A DNA stretch of 51,696 nucleotides, taken from Streptomyces sp. Ru72 (GTDB taxonomy: Bacteria; Actinomycetota; Actinomycetes; Streptomycetales; Streptomycetaceae). The DNA lies in assembly GCF_002920635.1 (NCBI RefSeq), contig NZ_PQSR01000055.1, positions 1 through 51,696 of the forward strand, in the 5' to 3' direction. The translations under genes were made by a program, and so were the position numbers. Below are positions 41,901 through 49,075 of this stretch, one piece after another (position 1 is the stretch's first letter; every line of letters starts with the position of its first letter). The notes under the pieces were generated by a model. That model was given only the letters and a program-made list of their open reading frames with translations, did not search any database and was not told the origin of the DNA.

Positions 41901-42221
41901 GACTCGGACGAAGCGGTCTCCGTACCGTCCCCGGCCGCCGGCACCTACACCATCGAGGTCGTGGGTTACTCGGTCCCGTCCGGCTCGACCGCCTACGACT
42001 ACCGGGACGTGTTCTTCTCCTCCGCGCTCGGTTCCGTCACGGTCGACGGCTCGACCCCGGTCAAGCTCGGCACGGGCGACTCCGCGACGGTGTCCGGCAC
42101 GGTCACCCCGGCCGCTCCGGCACCCGAGGGCCGGGAGTTCTTCGGCCGGGTCCAGCTGGTGAACGCGCGCGGCACGGTCGCGGGCACCGGCAGCGTGAAG
42201 ATCGAGAAGGTCACACCGTAG
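38922..42221 (+). CDS. Secreted S8-family (subtilisin-like) serine protease, 1099 residues
   Basis: Export signal: a basic stretch (KRGTRRVARIAAATGLVAALSAAG) followed by a hydrophobic core and an AFSA cleavage region near residue 40. An I9-like propeptide covers about 50-145. The catalytic triad is Asp208 (ILDSGVD), His388 (SEHGTHVAG) and Ser584 (GTSMASP). The unusually long Asp-His spacing (180 residues) contains a large acidic insert with calcium-loop-like DLNRDGDTTD. The C-terminal half (about 690-1099) holds beta-sandwich / pre-peptidase-type domains. ATG 38922 is chosen because the ATG at 38916 sits on the ribosome site. An extracellular or wall-associated nutritional protease is likely. 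Confidence 0.95.
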   Translation: MTFTPQRGPKRGTRRVARIAAATGLVAALSAAGPIPLAFSADRPPADADPAVKSASAKLGSDDADLLAEAKADGAKNVTMMVATAPGQTEQVAKELDAVKGGLVGRTYDKLGYVRATVPTAEADSAIAAAEKLSSVHAIDLKRDIPLDDPSPSSDGAKSGAKGTTYPAPGKNTPARNPYNPSFETGAVDFVQEHPKADGRGITIGILDSGVDLGHPALQKTTTGERKIVDWVTSTDPVADGDGTWRRMTTGVSGPTFSITTSTQGTETFKAPEGSYKFSYMYESATTGGDEKGDLNRDGDTTDAWGVLYDPATGTVRVDTDDNLDFTDDVPMKPYKDGYQIGYFGTDNPATDVVERVPFVVEIRKDVVYNSSGAKSDYVNIGVIESEHGTHVAGITAANGLFGGKMNGAAPGAKIVSSRACTWTGGCTNVALTEGMIDLVVNRGVDIVNMSIGGLPALNDGNNARAELYTRLIDTYGVQLVISAGNSGPGANTIGDPGLADKVISVGAAISKDTWAANYGSVVEKKYQMMPFSSRGPREDGGFTPTLVAPGAAINTTQTWLPGSPVAEAGYSLPAGYSMLQGTSMASPQAAGASALLLSAAKQKGIDLTPAKLRTALTSTADHINGVQAYEEGAGRINIVDAWDAIRDDATSHDYTVKAPVDTAIDYALKTPGFGTGLYDREGGLKAGEKKTYDITVTRTSGPDRPVWHTLDFENNAGDTFRLLGSPLVKLPLNQPVTVKVQAAPRSAGIKSAILEVDDPFTEGVDKQILTTVVVSSPVKYTYSASGSVQRNSTRSYFLTVPEGAKSLEVAIGGLKDKSQTRFIAIHPYGTPVDNTSTPYCYNNYLDGNGCKPDVRSYADPQAGVWEVEVESRRTSPLLDNPYTLDVTVLGAAFDPETVTVPEAKVGTPAAASWKVTNEFAALDGKLVGGPLGSSKTARPTIKNGETQTTTVDVPAGAKSLDVVIGGVSDTAADLDLMVYDASGKEVGRSADGDSDEAVSVPSPAAGTYTIEVVGYSVPSGSTAYDYRDVFFSSALGSVTVDGSTPVKLGTGDSATVSGTVTPAAPAPEGREFFGRVQLVNARGTVAGTGSVKIEKVTP

Positions 42222-42239
42222 GGCTCCCTGCGGCTGTGG

Positions 42240-42270
42240 GGGCGGGCGTCCGTGGGGGCGCCCGCCCTTT
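42240..42270 (+). terminator. Terminator of the subtilase gene
   Basis: A 9-bp perfect stem (42240-42248 and 42259-42267) followed by TTT, 19 bases after the stop codon. Confidence 0.8.
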
Positions 42271-42555
42271 CTCTCGTCCGCCCGGCCGATGGGGCGTACA
42301 TCACATCGTCGTGTGCGCCGGACGGGGCGGGGGCAGGCACGAGGCAGCACAGCTTGCTGTGCGGGACCCCCGTCGGCTGAATTTCTACAGCTCAGCGGGG
42401 CGGACGCCGCAGTTCCGCAACCGCCGGACAGGCCGTCGCGTCCCATTCCTCGGGCACGCCGTACAAAGAATTGGACAGGCGGGCCGGGGTCGGCCGCATG
42501 ATGGAAAAGCCTCGGTCAGGCAACAGGCACGCAAAGATCACGAGAGGGAGTCGCC
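42271..42555 (+). promoter_or_regulatory. Structured upstream region of asd
   Basis: Two possible hairpins: GCACAG/CTGTGC at 42347-42362, and a bulged stem at 42368-42400 pairing CCCC-GCTGA with TCAGC-GGGG around the loop ATTTCTACAGC. The loop is unusually AT-rich for this genome. The asd ribosome site (GAGAGGGAG) is just before 42556. No gene seen and no known riboswitch recognised. Confidence 0.4.
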
Positions 42556-43572
42556 GTGAGGGTCGGAATCGTCGGAGCGACCGGTCAGGTCGGCACGGTC
42601 ATGCGCAGGATCCTCGCCGAACGCGACTTCCCGGTCACCCAGCTGCGTCTGTTCGCCTCGGCCCGTTCGGCGGGGACCATCCTCGACGGCGTGACGGTGG
42701 AGGACGCGGCGACCGCCGACTACACCGGCCTGGACATCGTGCTGTTCTCGGCGGGCGGTGCGACCTCCAGGGCGCTGGCCGAGAAGGTCGCCTCGCAGGG
42801 TGCCGTCGTGATCGACAACTCCTCCGCGTGGCGCAAGGACCCGGACGTGCCGCTGGTCGTCTCCGAGGTGAACCCGCACGCGGTGGTGAACCGGCCGAAG
42901 GGCATCATCGCCAACCCGAACTGCACGACGATGGCCGCGATGCCGGTGCTCAAGCCCCTGCACGAGGAGGCGGGCCTCGAGGCGCTGGTCGTCGCCACCT
43001 ACCAGGCGGTGTCCGGCTCGGGCCTCGCGGGCGTGGCGGAGCTGCACGGGCAGGCGCAGAAGGTGGTCGCCGAGGCCGACAAGCTGACGCACGACGGTGA
43101 GGCGCTCGACTTCCCCGAGCCGCAGGTCTACAAGCGCCCCATCGCCTTCAACGTCGTCCCCTTCGCGGGCAACCTCGTCGACGACGGCCTGAACGAGACC
43201 GACGAGGAGCAGAAGCTCCGCAACGAGTCCCGCAAGATCCTGGAGATCCCCGAGCTGAAGGTCTCCGGCACCTGCGTGCGCGTCCCGGTGTTCTCCGGCC
43301 ACTCGCTCCAGGTCAACGCCCGCTTCACGCGTCCGCTGTCGGTGGAGCGCGCGACCGAGCTGCTGGCCGGCGCGCCCGGCGTGGCCCTCTCCGACATCCC
43401 GACCCCGCTGCAGGCGGCCGGCAAGGACCCGTCGTACGTGGGTCGCATCCGCCGCGACGAGACGGTGGAGAACGGCCTGGCGCTGTTCGTCTCCAACGAC
43501 AACCTCCGCAAGGGGGCGGCGCTCAACGCCGTCCAGATCGCGGAGCTGGTGGCGGCCGAGCTGAGCGAATAG
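42556..43572 (+). CDS. asd: Aspartate-semialdehyde dehydrogenase
   Basis: 338 residues. Converts aspartyl phosphate to aspartate semialdehyde with NADPH, the branch point to lysine/diaminopimelate, threonine and methionine. The NADP motif GIVGATGQVG is at the N-terminus. Catalytic Cys123 is in NPNCTT, and the catalytic His in FSGHSLQVNARF. GTG start. It stands alone here, without aspartokinase beside it, so it may be the second of the two asd genes that Streptomyces often carry. Confidence 0.97.
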   Translation: MRVGIVGATGQVGTVMRRILAERDFPVTQLRLFASARSAGTILDGVTVEDAATADYTGLDIVLFSAGGATSRALAEKVASQGAVVIDNSSAWRKDPDVPLVVSEVNPHAVVNRPKGIIANPNCTTMAAMPVLKPLHEEAGLEALVVATYQAVSGSGLAGVAELHGQAQKVVAEADKLTHDGEALDFPEPQVYKRPIAFNVVPFAGNLVDDGLNETDEEQKLRNESRKILEIPELKVSGTCVRVPVFSGHSLQVNARFTRPLSVERATELLAGAPGVALSDIPTPLQAAGKDPSYVGRIRRDETVENGLALFVSNDNLRKGAALNAVQIAELVAAELSE

Positions 43573-43589
43573 GGAAAACCCTCAGGTTG

Positions 43590-43623
43590 AAGGGGCGCGC
43601 ACCACTGCGGGTGCGCGCCCCTT
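43590..43623 (+). terminator. Terminator of asd
   Basis: A perfect 14-bp stem (43590-43603 and 43610-43623) with a 6-nt loop ending in TT, 18 bases after the stop codon. Confidence 0.9.
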
Positions 43624-43703
43624 GCTGTAGGCCCTGATCATCGCCGAACGTGGCGGTGACGTGGAAGGATGACGGAACCGACACATCACGAGGAGATGAC
43701 CGC

Positions 43704-46283
43704 GTGCCTGGCACAAACCTGACTCGCGAAGAGGCGCAGCAGCGGGCGAAGCTGCTCACCGTTGACTCGTACGAGATCGATCTCGACCTCTCCGGCGCGC
43801 AGGAGGGCGGCACCTACCGGTCCGTGACCACGGTGCGCTTCGATTCCGCGGAGAACGGCGCGGAGTCCTTCATCGACCTGGTGGCCCCGACCGTCCACGA
43901 GGTCACCCTGAACGGCGACCCCCTCGACCCGGCCGAGGTCTTCAAGGACTCGCGGATCGCCCTGCCCGGCCTCCTCGAGGGCCCCAACATCCTCCGCGTC
44001 GTCGCCGACTGCGCCTACACCAACACCGGCGAGGGCCTGCACCGCTTCGTCGACCCCGTCGACGACCAGGCCTACCTCTACACCCAGTTCGAGGTGCCCG
44101 ACGCCCGGCGGGTGTTCGCCTCCTTCGAGCAGCCGGACCTGAAGGCCACCTTCCAGTTCACTGTGAAGGCGCCCAGCGGCTGGACCGTCATTTCCAACTC
44201 GCCCACCCCCGAGCCCAAGGACGACGTCTGGGTCTTCGAGCCGACGCCGCGGATCTCGACCTATGTCACCGCGCTGATCGTCGGCCCGTACCACTCCGTG
44301 CACAGCGTGTACGAGAAGGACGGCCAGAGCGTCCCGCTCGGCATCTACTGCCGGCCCTCCCTCGCCGAGTACCTCGACTCGGACGCGATCTTCGAGGTGA
44401 CCCGGCAGGGCTTCGAGTGGTTCCAGGAGAAGTTCGACTTCGCGTACCCGTTCAAGAAGTACGACCAGCTCTTCGTGCCGGAGTTCAACGCGGGCGCGAT
44501 GGAGAACGCGGGCGCGGTCACCCTGCGCGACCAGTACGTGTTCCGCTCGAAGGTGACGGACGCGGCGTACGAGGCCCGGGCCGCCACGATCCTGCACGAG
44601 CTGGCCCACATGTGGTTCGGCGACCTGGTGACCATGGAGTGGTGGAACGACCTGTGGCTGAACGAGTCGTTCGCCACCTACGCCGAGGCCGCCTGCCAGG
44701 CGCTCCACCCCGCCTCCCGGTGGCCGCACTCCTGGACCACGTTCGCCAACCAGATGAAGACGTGGGCGTACCGGCAGGACCAGCTGCCCTCCACCCACCC
44801 GATCATGGCCGAGATCAACGACCTGGACGACGTCCTGGTCAACTTCGACGGCATCACGTACGCCAAGGGCGCCAGCGTGCTCAAGCAGCTCGTCGCGTAC
44901 GTCGGCATGGACGAGTTCTTCCGCGGTGTGCAGGCGTACTTCAAGCGCCACGCCTACGGCAACACGCGCCTGTCGGACCTGCTGGGCGCCCTGGAGGAGA
45001 CCTCCGGCCGGGACCTGAAGACATGGTCCAAGAAGTGGCTGGAGACCGCGGGCATCAACATCCTGCGGCCCGAGATCGAGACGGACGAGCACGGCGTCAT
45101 CACGTCCTTCGCGATCCGCCAGGAGGCTCCCGCCCTGCCCGCCGGCGCCAAGGGCGAGCCGACCCTGCGTCCGCACCGCATCGCCATCGGCCTGTACGGC
45201 CTCGACGCGGACAGCGGCAAGCTGCTGCGCGCCGAGGACGGCCGGATCGAGGTGGACGTCGACGGCGAGCTGACCGCCGTGCCGCAGCTGACCGGCCGGC
45301 GCCGCCCGGACGTCATCCTGCTCAACGACGACGACCTGTCCTACGCCAAGGTCCGCCTGGACGAGAAGTCGCTGGCCTTCGTCACCGAGCACCTGGGCGA
45401 CTTCGAGTCCTCGCTGCCGCGCGCCCTGTGCTGGGCGTCGGCCTGGGACATGACCCGGGACGCGGAGCTGGCGACCCGCGAGTACCTCTCGCTGGTCCTG
45501 TCCGGCATCGCCAAGGAGTCCGACATCGGTGTCGTGCAGTCGCTGCACCGCCAGGTGAAGCTGGCGATCGACCTGTACGCCGACCCGTCCGCTCGCGAGG
45601 CGCTGCTGACCCGGTGGACGGACGCGACCCTCGCCCATCTGCGTGCCGCCGAGCCGGGCAGCGACCACCAGCTCGCCTGGGCGCGCGCCTTCGCGGCGAC
45701 CGCCCGCACCCCGGAGCAGCTGGATCTGCTGGAGGCGCTGCTCGACGGTTCGCAGTCGGTGGAGGGCCTGGTCGTGGACACCGAGCTGCGCTGGGCGTTC
45801 GTGGAGCGGCTCGCCGCGGTGGGCCGCTTCGACGAGGCGGAGATCGCGGGCGAGCTGGAGCGCGACAAGACGGCGGCCGGTGAGCGGCACGCGGCCACCG
45901 CCCGGGCCGCCCGCCCGACCGCGGAGGCCAAGGCTGAGGCGTGGGCGTCGGTCGTGGAGTCCGACAAGCTGCCGAACGCCGTGCAGGAGGCCGTGATCGC
46001 CGGCTTCGTCGACACCGACCAGCGGGAGCTGCTCGCCCCGTACGCGGAGAAGTACTTCGAGGTCGTCAGGGACATCTGGGACTCGCGTTCGCACGAGATG
46101 GCCCAGCAGATCGTGGTCGGTCTCTACCCGTCGATCCAGGTGTCCGAGGACACGCTGGCGAAGACCGACACCTGGCTGGCCTCCGCCGAACCGCCTCCGG
46201 CACTGCGGCGCCTGGTCTCGGAGGCCCGCGCGGGCATCGAACGGGCACTGAAGGCCCAGGCGGCGGACGCGGCCGCGGCCTGA
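43704..46283 (+). CDS. pepN: Aminopeptidase N, M1 family (copy 2)
   Basis: 859 residues. GAMEN is at 264-268, and the zinc site HELAH at 298-302 with Glu321 (NESFATY). It is full length and collinear with the copy at 32002. Differences include NDLWLNE versus DDLWLKE around the zinc ligand and a divergent C-terminal domain. GTG 43704 has GAGGAG upstream. It is probably the main housekeeping aminopeptidase, since this copy lies in the asd-pepN neighbourhood I remember as conserved; that is inference. Confidence 0.96.
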   Translation: MPGTNLTREEAQQRAKLLTVDSYEIDLDLSGAQEGGTYRSVTTVRFDSAENGAESFIDLVAPTVHEVTLNGDPLDPAEVFKDSRIALPGLLEGPNILRVVADCAYTNTGEGLHRFVDPVDDQAYLYTQFEVPDARRVFASFEQPDLKATFQFTVKAPSGWTVISNSPTPEPKDDVWVFEPTPRISTYVTALIVGPYHSVHSVYEKDGQSVPLGIYCRPSLAEYLDSDAIFEVTRQGFEWFQEKFDFAYPFKKYDQLFVPEFNAGAMENAGAVTLRDQYVFRSKVTDAAYEARAATILHELAHMWFGDLVTMEWWNDLWLNESFATYAEAACQALHPASRWPHSWTTFANQMKTWAYRQDQLPSTHPIMAEINDLDDVLVNFDGITYAKGASVLKQLVAYVGMDEFFRGVQAYFKRHAYGNTRLSDLLGALEETSGRDLKTWSKKWLETAGINILRPEIETDEHGVITSFAIRQEAPALPAGAKGEPTLRPHRIAIGLYGLDADSGKLLRAEDGRIEVDVDGELTAVPQLTGRRRPDVILLNDDDLSYAKVRLDEKSLAFVTEHLGDFESSLPRALCWASAWDMTRDAELATREYLSLVLSGIAKESDIGVVQSLHRQVKLAIDLYADPSAREALLTRWTDATLAHLRAAEPGSDHQLAWARAFAATARTPEQLDLLEALLDGSQSVEGLVVDTELRWAFVERLAAVGRFDEAEIAGELERDKTAAGERHAATARAARPTAEAKAEAWASVVESDKLPNAVQEAVIAGFVDTDQRELLAPYAEKYFEVVRDIWDSRSHEMAQQIVVGLYPSIQVSEDTLAKTDTWLASAEPPPALRRLVSEARAGIERALKAQAADAAAA

Positions 46284-46293
46284 TCGCACGCGG

Positions 46294-46326
46294 AAGGGGC
46301 GCTCGGCTCGGTGCCGGGCGCCCCTT
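46294..46326 (+). terminator. Terminator of the second pepN
   Basis: A 13-bp stem (46294-46306 and 46314-46326) with one G-T wobble, ending in CCCCTTTCTC. Confidence 0.85.
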
Positions 46327-46327
46327 T

Positions 46328-46400
46328 CTCAGTGGCCGAACGCTGAGTGGCCGAACGCTCAGTGGCCGCCTTCAGTGGCCGAGTGCTCAGTGGCCGCGAC
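46328..46400. repeat. Five tandem copies of a 15-bp unit
   Basis: Units start at 46328, 46343, 46358, 46373 and 46386, with lengths 15, 15, 15, 13 and 15. All contain AGTGGCCG, and the consensus is CTCAGTGGCCGAACG. The array sits directly between the pepN terminator and the end of the monooxygenase gene, in non-coding DNA. Confidence 0.85.
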
Positions 46401-46428
46401 GGACCGGTCGGTTCGCTCGCCGGTACGG

Positions 46429-47922
46429 TCATCCCCGGCCCGTCCAGCTGAGCAGCGCGGCCTCGATCTGGGCGGCGTCCGGCGTCTCGGCGGCCCAGGC
46501 GACATAGCCGTCCGGCCGTACCAGCACGGTCGTGCGCCGTTCGCCCGCCCAGTGCTCCACGGCCAGCCGGTCCTTGCGGCCGGCCTCGTCGTAGGGGCCC
46601 GGGGTGATCAGCACGAACCGGCCGCCCCGCAGGGCCTCGTAGAGCCGGCCGCCGGTGAGGGCCACGTCCGGGATGCGCCTGCCGGTCAAGGGGTGAGCGC
46701 CGCGGGGAGCGGCGTAGGCGTAGCCGATGCCGGTGACCTGGCCCGTCATGCGCCGCCGGAGGGGGCCGACGTGGGTGACGGCGGCGGCGAGCACGGTGCG
46801 CAGTGCGAGGGTCCAGGGGCGCTTGGCCATGGCGAGGCGCACGATGCCGCCGCTGCTGCGCAGCACCGACCTGCCGACGGGGTGCCGCTCGGCCTGGTAG
46901 GTGTCCAGGAGCGCGGGGTCGGCGTGGCCGCGCAGGACGGCGGCGAGCTTCCAGGAGAGGTTCGCGGCGTCCTGCAGACCGGTGTTCATGCCCTGCCCGC
47001 CGGCCGGGGTGTGCACATGCGCGGCGTCCCCGGCGAGGAAGACGCGGCCGACCCGGTAGGCGGGCGCCTGGCGCTCGTCGCTGTGGAAGCGGGACATCCA
47101 GCGCGCGTCGCGCATGCCGTAGTCGCGGCCGAGCGCGAGACGGACGGTGTCGCGGACCTCGTCGAGGTCGAGCGGCGCGCTGTCGGGGACGTTGCGGCCG
47201 CGGTGCCAGGCGATGACGCGGTGGTAGCCGTCGCCGAACGGCGCGATGAAGGCGAAGGCGTCACCGACGGCGTTGGCGGTCAGCGTCCGCTCGGGCTGCT
47301 CGTCGAGGAGGACGTCGGCGAGGACGACGGAACGGATGACGGACTTGCCCGGGAAGGGCAGGCCGATCGAGGTGCGTACGGCGCTGTGGAGGCCGTCGGC
47401 ACCCACGGCATAGGCGGCGCGCAGTTCGCCGGGCTCGCCGTCGGGGCGGCGGACGTGCAGCGTCACACCGTCGGCGTCCTGGCCGACGCCGGTGACCTCG
47501 GTCTCGTACAGGAACCGCACCCCGGCGTCGGCCGCGCGCCGCTCCAGCGCCTTCTCGACCTCGTACTGGGGCAGGACGAGCAGGTGGTGGAAGCGGGAGG
47601 GGAGCGTGTCGAGCCGGATGGAGAGCCCGCCGAAGAGGCGGATGTCGGAGAGCGGCTGTCCCTTGGCCTCGAGGTCGTCGGCGAGATCGCGGGCGTCGAG
47701 TTGCTCCAGGGTGCGGGCGTGCAGGACGAAGGCGCGGGAGAGGTTGCTGATCCTGTGGGGGCGCTTCTCGACGAGGGTGACCGGGACGCCGGCGGTGGCG
47801 AGGTCACCGGCGAGGAGGAGACCCGTGGGGCCGGAGCCGACGACAAGGACGCCGGTGGGGGTGGCTTCTGCGTCGCCGTCGCTGGGAGCGGTGGTGACGG
47901 TGGTGCGGGGCGTCTGTGCCAT
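46429..47922 (-). CDS. FAD-dependent aromatic monooxygenase (PheA/TfdB type)
   Basis: 497 residues. The FAD-binding GSGPTGLLLAGDLA motif is at the N-terminus. The DG motif (VGADGLHSAVRTS) and the GD motif (AGDAAHVHTPAGGQGMN) are present. A short thioredoxin-like C-terminal domain (VLITPGPYDEAG...TTVLVRPDGYVAWA) is typical of enzymes that hydroxylate aromatics, including antibiotics such as rifampicin or tetracyclines. Substrate unknown. The ATG at 47922 follows AGGAGG. It is divergent from the tetR gene, with which it shares an operator array. Confidence 0.93.
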   Translation of the reverse strand: MAQTPRTTVTTAPSDGDAEATPTGVLVVGSGPTGLLLAGDLATAGVPVTLVEKRPHRISNLSRAFVLHARTLEQLDARDLADDLEAKGQPLSDIRLFGGLSIRLDTLPSRFHHLLVLPQYEVEKALERRAADAGVRFLYETEVTGVGQDADGVTLHVRRPDGEPGELRAAYAVGADGLHSAVRTSIGLPFPGKSVIRSVVLADVLLDEQPERTLTANAVGDAFAFIAPFGDGYHRVIAWHRGRNVPDSAPLDLDEVRDTVRLALGRDYGMRDARWMSRFHSDERQAPAYRVGRVFLAGDAAHVHTPAGGQGMNTGLQDAANLSWKLAAVLRGHADPALLDTYQAERHPVGRSVLRSSGGIVRLAMAKRPWTLALRTVLAAAVTHVGPLRRRMTGQVTGIGYAYAAPRGAHPLTGRRIPDVALTGGRLYEALRGGRFVLITPGPYDEAGRKDRLAVEHWAGERRTTVLVRPDGYVAWAAETPDAAQIEAALLSWTGRG

Positions 47923-47967
47923 GGCTGCCTCCTGGTGCCAACGCGTGTAGGCCAACGCTCGTTGGCC

Positions 47968-47997
47968 AACATACGTTGGCCAACGCTGGACGGTCAA
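47968..47997 (-). promoter_or_regulatory. Monooxygenase promoter inside the operator array
   Basis: On the minus strand, TTGACC and TATGTT are separated by 18 bp, both close to consensus. They lie within units 3 to 5 of the array, so a bound TetR dimer would block RNA polymerase. Confidence 0.65.
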
Positions 47998-48015
47998 CAC
48001 CTGTTGGCCTACGTT
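47987..48015 (+). promoter_or_regulatory. tetR promoter, leaderless type
   Basis: TGGACG and TACGTT with a 17-bp spacer. The -10 ends seven bases before the tetR ATG, so transcription should begin at the start codon. It overlaps the divergent promoter and the operator array. Confidence 0.55.
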
Positions 48016-48022
48016 TGTTGGC

Positions 48023-48595
48023 ATGTCCGAAAAGCCCCCACCCCGCCGCTCCGACGCCACCCGCGGCGCGATCCTCACCGCCGCCCGGGAACGCTTCGCC
48101 TCCGACGGCTACGAGCGCACCACCATCCGCGCGATCGCCAGGGACGCGCGGATCGACCCGTCCATGGTGATGCGCTACTACGGTTCCAAGGAGGGCCTCT
48201 TCGACGCGGTGCTCGACGTCGACCTGCGCCTGCCCGACCTGAAGGGGGTGCCCCGGCAGGATGTGGGCGTGGTGCTGGTGAACCACTTCCTCACGCTCTG
48301 GGAGGAGAACCACGACGCGCTCACCGCGCTGCTGCGCGTCGGCGTCACCAACCCGGCAGGGGCCGGCCGCCTCCAGGAGATCTTCCGGGACCAGCTGCTT
48401 CCGGTCGCACGGCAGACCTGTCCCGACCCCGAGCAGGCGCCCACCCGGGCCGGGCTCGCCGCCTCGCAGGTCGTCGGGATGGCGTTCGCCCGGTACGTCC
48501 TGAAGATCCCGCCGGCCGTCGCCCTGGCCCGCGAGGAGGTGGTGGCCTGGCTGGCCCCTACGTTGCGGCGCTACCTCACCGCACCGCATCCGTAG
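48023..48595 (+). CDS. TetR-family transcriptional regulator
   Basis: 190 residues. N-terminal TetR DNA-binding domain at about 14-60 (ILTAARERFASDGYERTTIRAIARDARIDPSMVMRYYGSKEGLF, split by the helix-turn-helix). The C-terminal ligand-binding domain resembles the TetR_C group with LTALLRVGVTNPAGAGRLQEIF. It has no ribosome site because the operator repeat runs up to GGC-ATG, so translation is probably leaderless. It very likely represses itself and the divergent monooxygenase gene, and is released by a substrate of that enzyme. Confidence 0.93.
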   Translation: MSEKPPPRRSDATRGAILTAARERFASDGYERTTIRAIARDARIDPSMVMRYYGSKEGLFDAVLDVDLRLPDLKGVPRQDVGVVLVNHFLTLWEENHDALTALLRVGVTNPAGAGRLQEIFRDQLLPVARQTCPDPEQAPTRAGLAASQVVGMAFARYVLKIPPAVALAREEVVAWLAPTLRRYLTAPHP

Positions 48596-48618
48596 ACCCG
48601 AAGGTGTGGAGAACGACG

Positions 48619-48644
48619 GTAGGCCCGCCCAGCCGTGGGCCTAC
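48619..48644 (+). terminator. Terminator of tetR
   Basis: GTAGGCCC/GGGCCTAC arms at 48619-48626 and 48637-48644, 24 bases after the stop codon. Confidence 0.75.
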
Positions 48645-48650
48645 GAACAC

Positions 48651-48695
48651 GCCGAGGGAGCCCACGCACCCGACCGGTGCGCGGACTCCCTCGGC
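48651..48695 (-). terminator. Terminator of the small membrane protein gene
   Basis: Perfect 10-bp arms at 48651-48660 and 48686-48695 with a GC-rich, partly paired interior, 21 bases after the minus-strand stop codon at 48716. Confidence 0.7.
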
Positions 48696-48715
48696 GGACA
48701 GTACGCGTGTGGGCG

Positions 48716-48955
48716 TCAGCCCTGCTTGGACTCCTTGCGGGTCTTGTCGGTCACCATGACCAGGCCCGCGATGACCAGGAACAGCACGATGGGCGCCGCC
48801 ACGAACAGCCCCAGCGTGTCGGCCACGCTCAGGCCCTTGCCGGGGTCGTCGCCGTCGTCGCGGGTCAGCGCGAGCGCGGGGGACGACATGAGCAGCATCA
48901 TCAGCGTCGTACCGGCGGCCAGGGCGCCGGCGCGCAGGGCGTTCTTCTTGTCCAC
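48716..48955 (-). CDS. Small exported membrane protein, 79 residues
   Basis: An N-terminal signal-like segment (ALRAGALAAGTTLMMLLMSSPALA) with a likely signal-peptidase site after ALA. A short acidic loop (TRDDGDDPGKG) and a transmembrane helix (LGLFVAAPIVLFLVIAGLVMV) follow, then a basic cytoplasmic end (TDKTRKESKQG). GTG start without a ribosome site. A -10-like TACTTT (48962-48967, minus strand) lies six bases upstream, so the mRNA is probably leaderless. Function unknown. Confidence 0.8.
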   Translation of the reverse strand: MDKKNALRAGALAAGTTLMMLLMSSPALALTRDDGDDPGKGLSVADTLGLFVAAPIVLFLVIAGLVMVTDKTRKESKQG

Positions 48956-48967
48956 GGTGCAAAAGTA
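48956..48967 (-). promoter_or_regulatory. -10 element for a leaderless transcript
   Basis: TACTTT on the minus strand at 48962-48967, six bases before the GTG at 48955. No clear -35. Confidence 0.4.
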
Positions 48968-49075
48968 GCGAACGCCCGAACGGCCCGCGCGCCCGGGGGT
49001 GCCGTACCGGGCCGCCGAGGTGCCGTTGCGGTCCCCAGGGGCCGCATGGGGGCCGCCCGCAATGCCGTTCCGCGC

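Larger units (their letters stand above)
47936..48019. promoter_or_regulatory. Six tandem 14-bp operator-like units between monooxygenase and tetR
   Basis: Units start at 47936, 47950, 47964, 47978, 47992 and 48006, with consensus GGCCAACGC-CGTT. Each pair of neighbours forms a palindrome such as GGCCAACG-CT-CGTTGGCC at 47950-47967. The array fills nearly all of the 100-bp divergent gap. Confidence 0.85.

Noticed and set aside
47936..48019. Tandem 14-bp units read as a CRISPR array
   Set aside because: Units are contiguous without spacers, too short, imperfect, and lie between two promoters, so an operator explains them.
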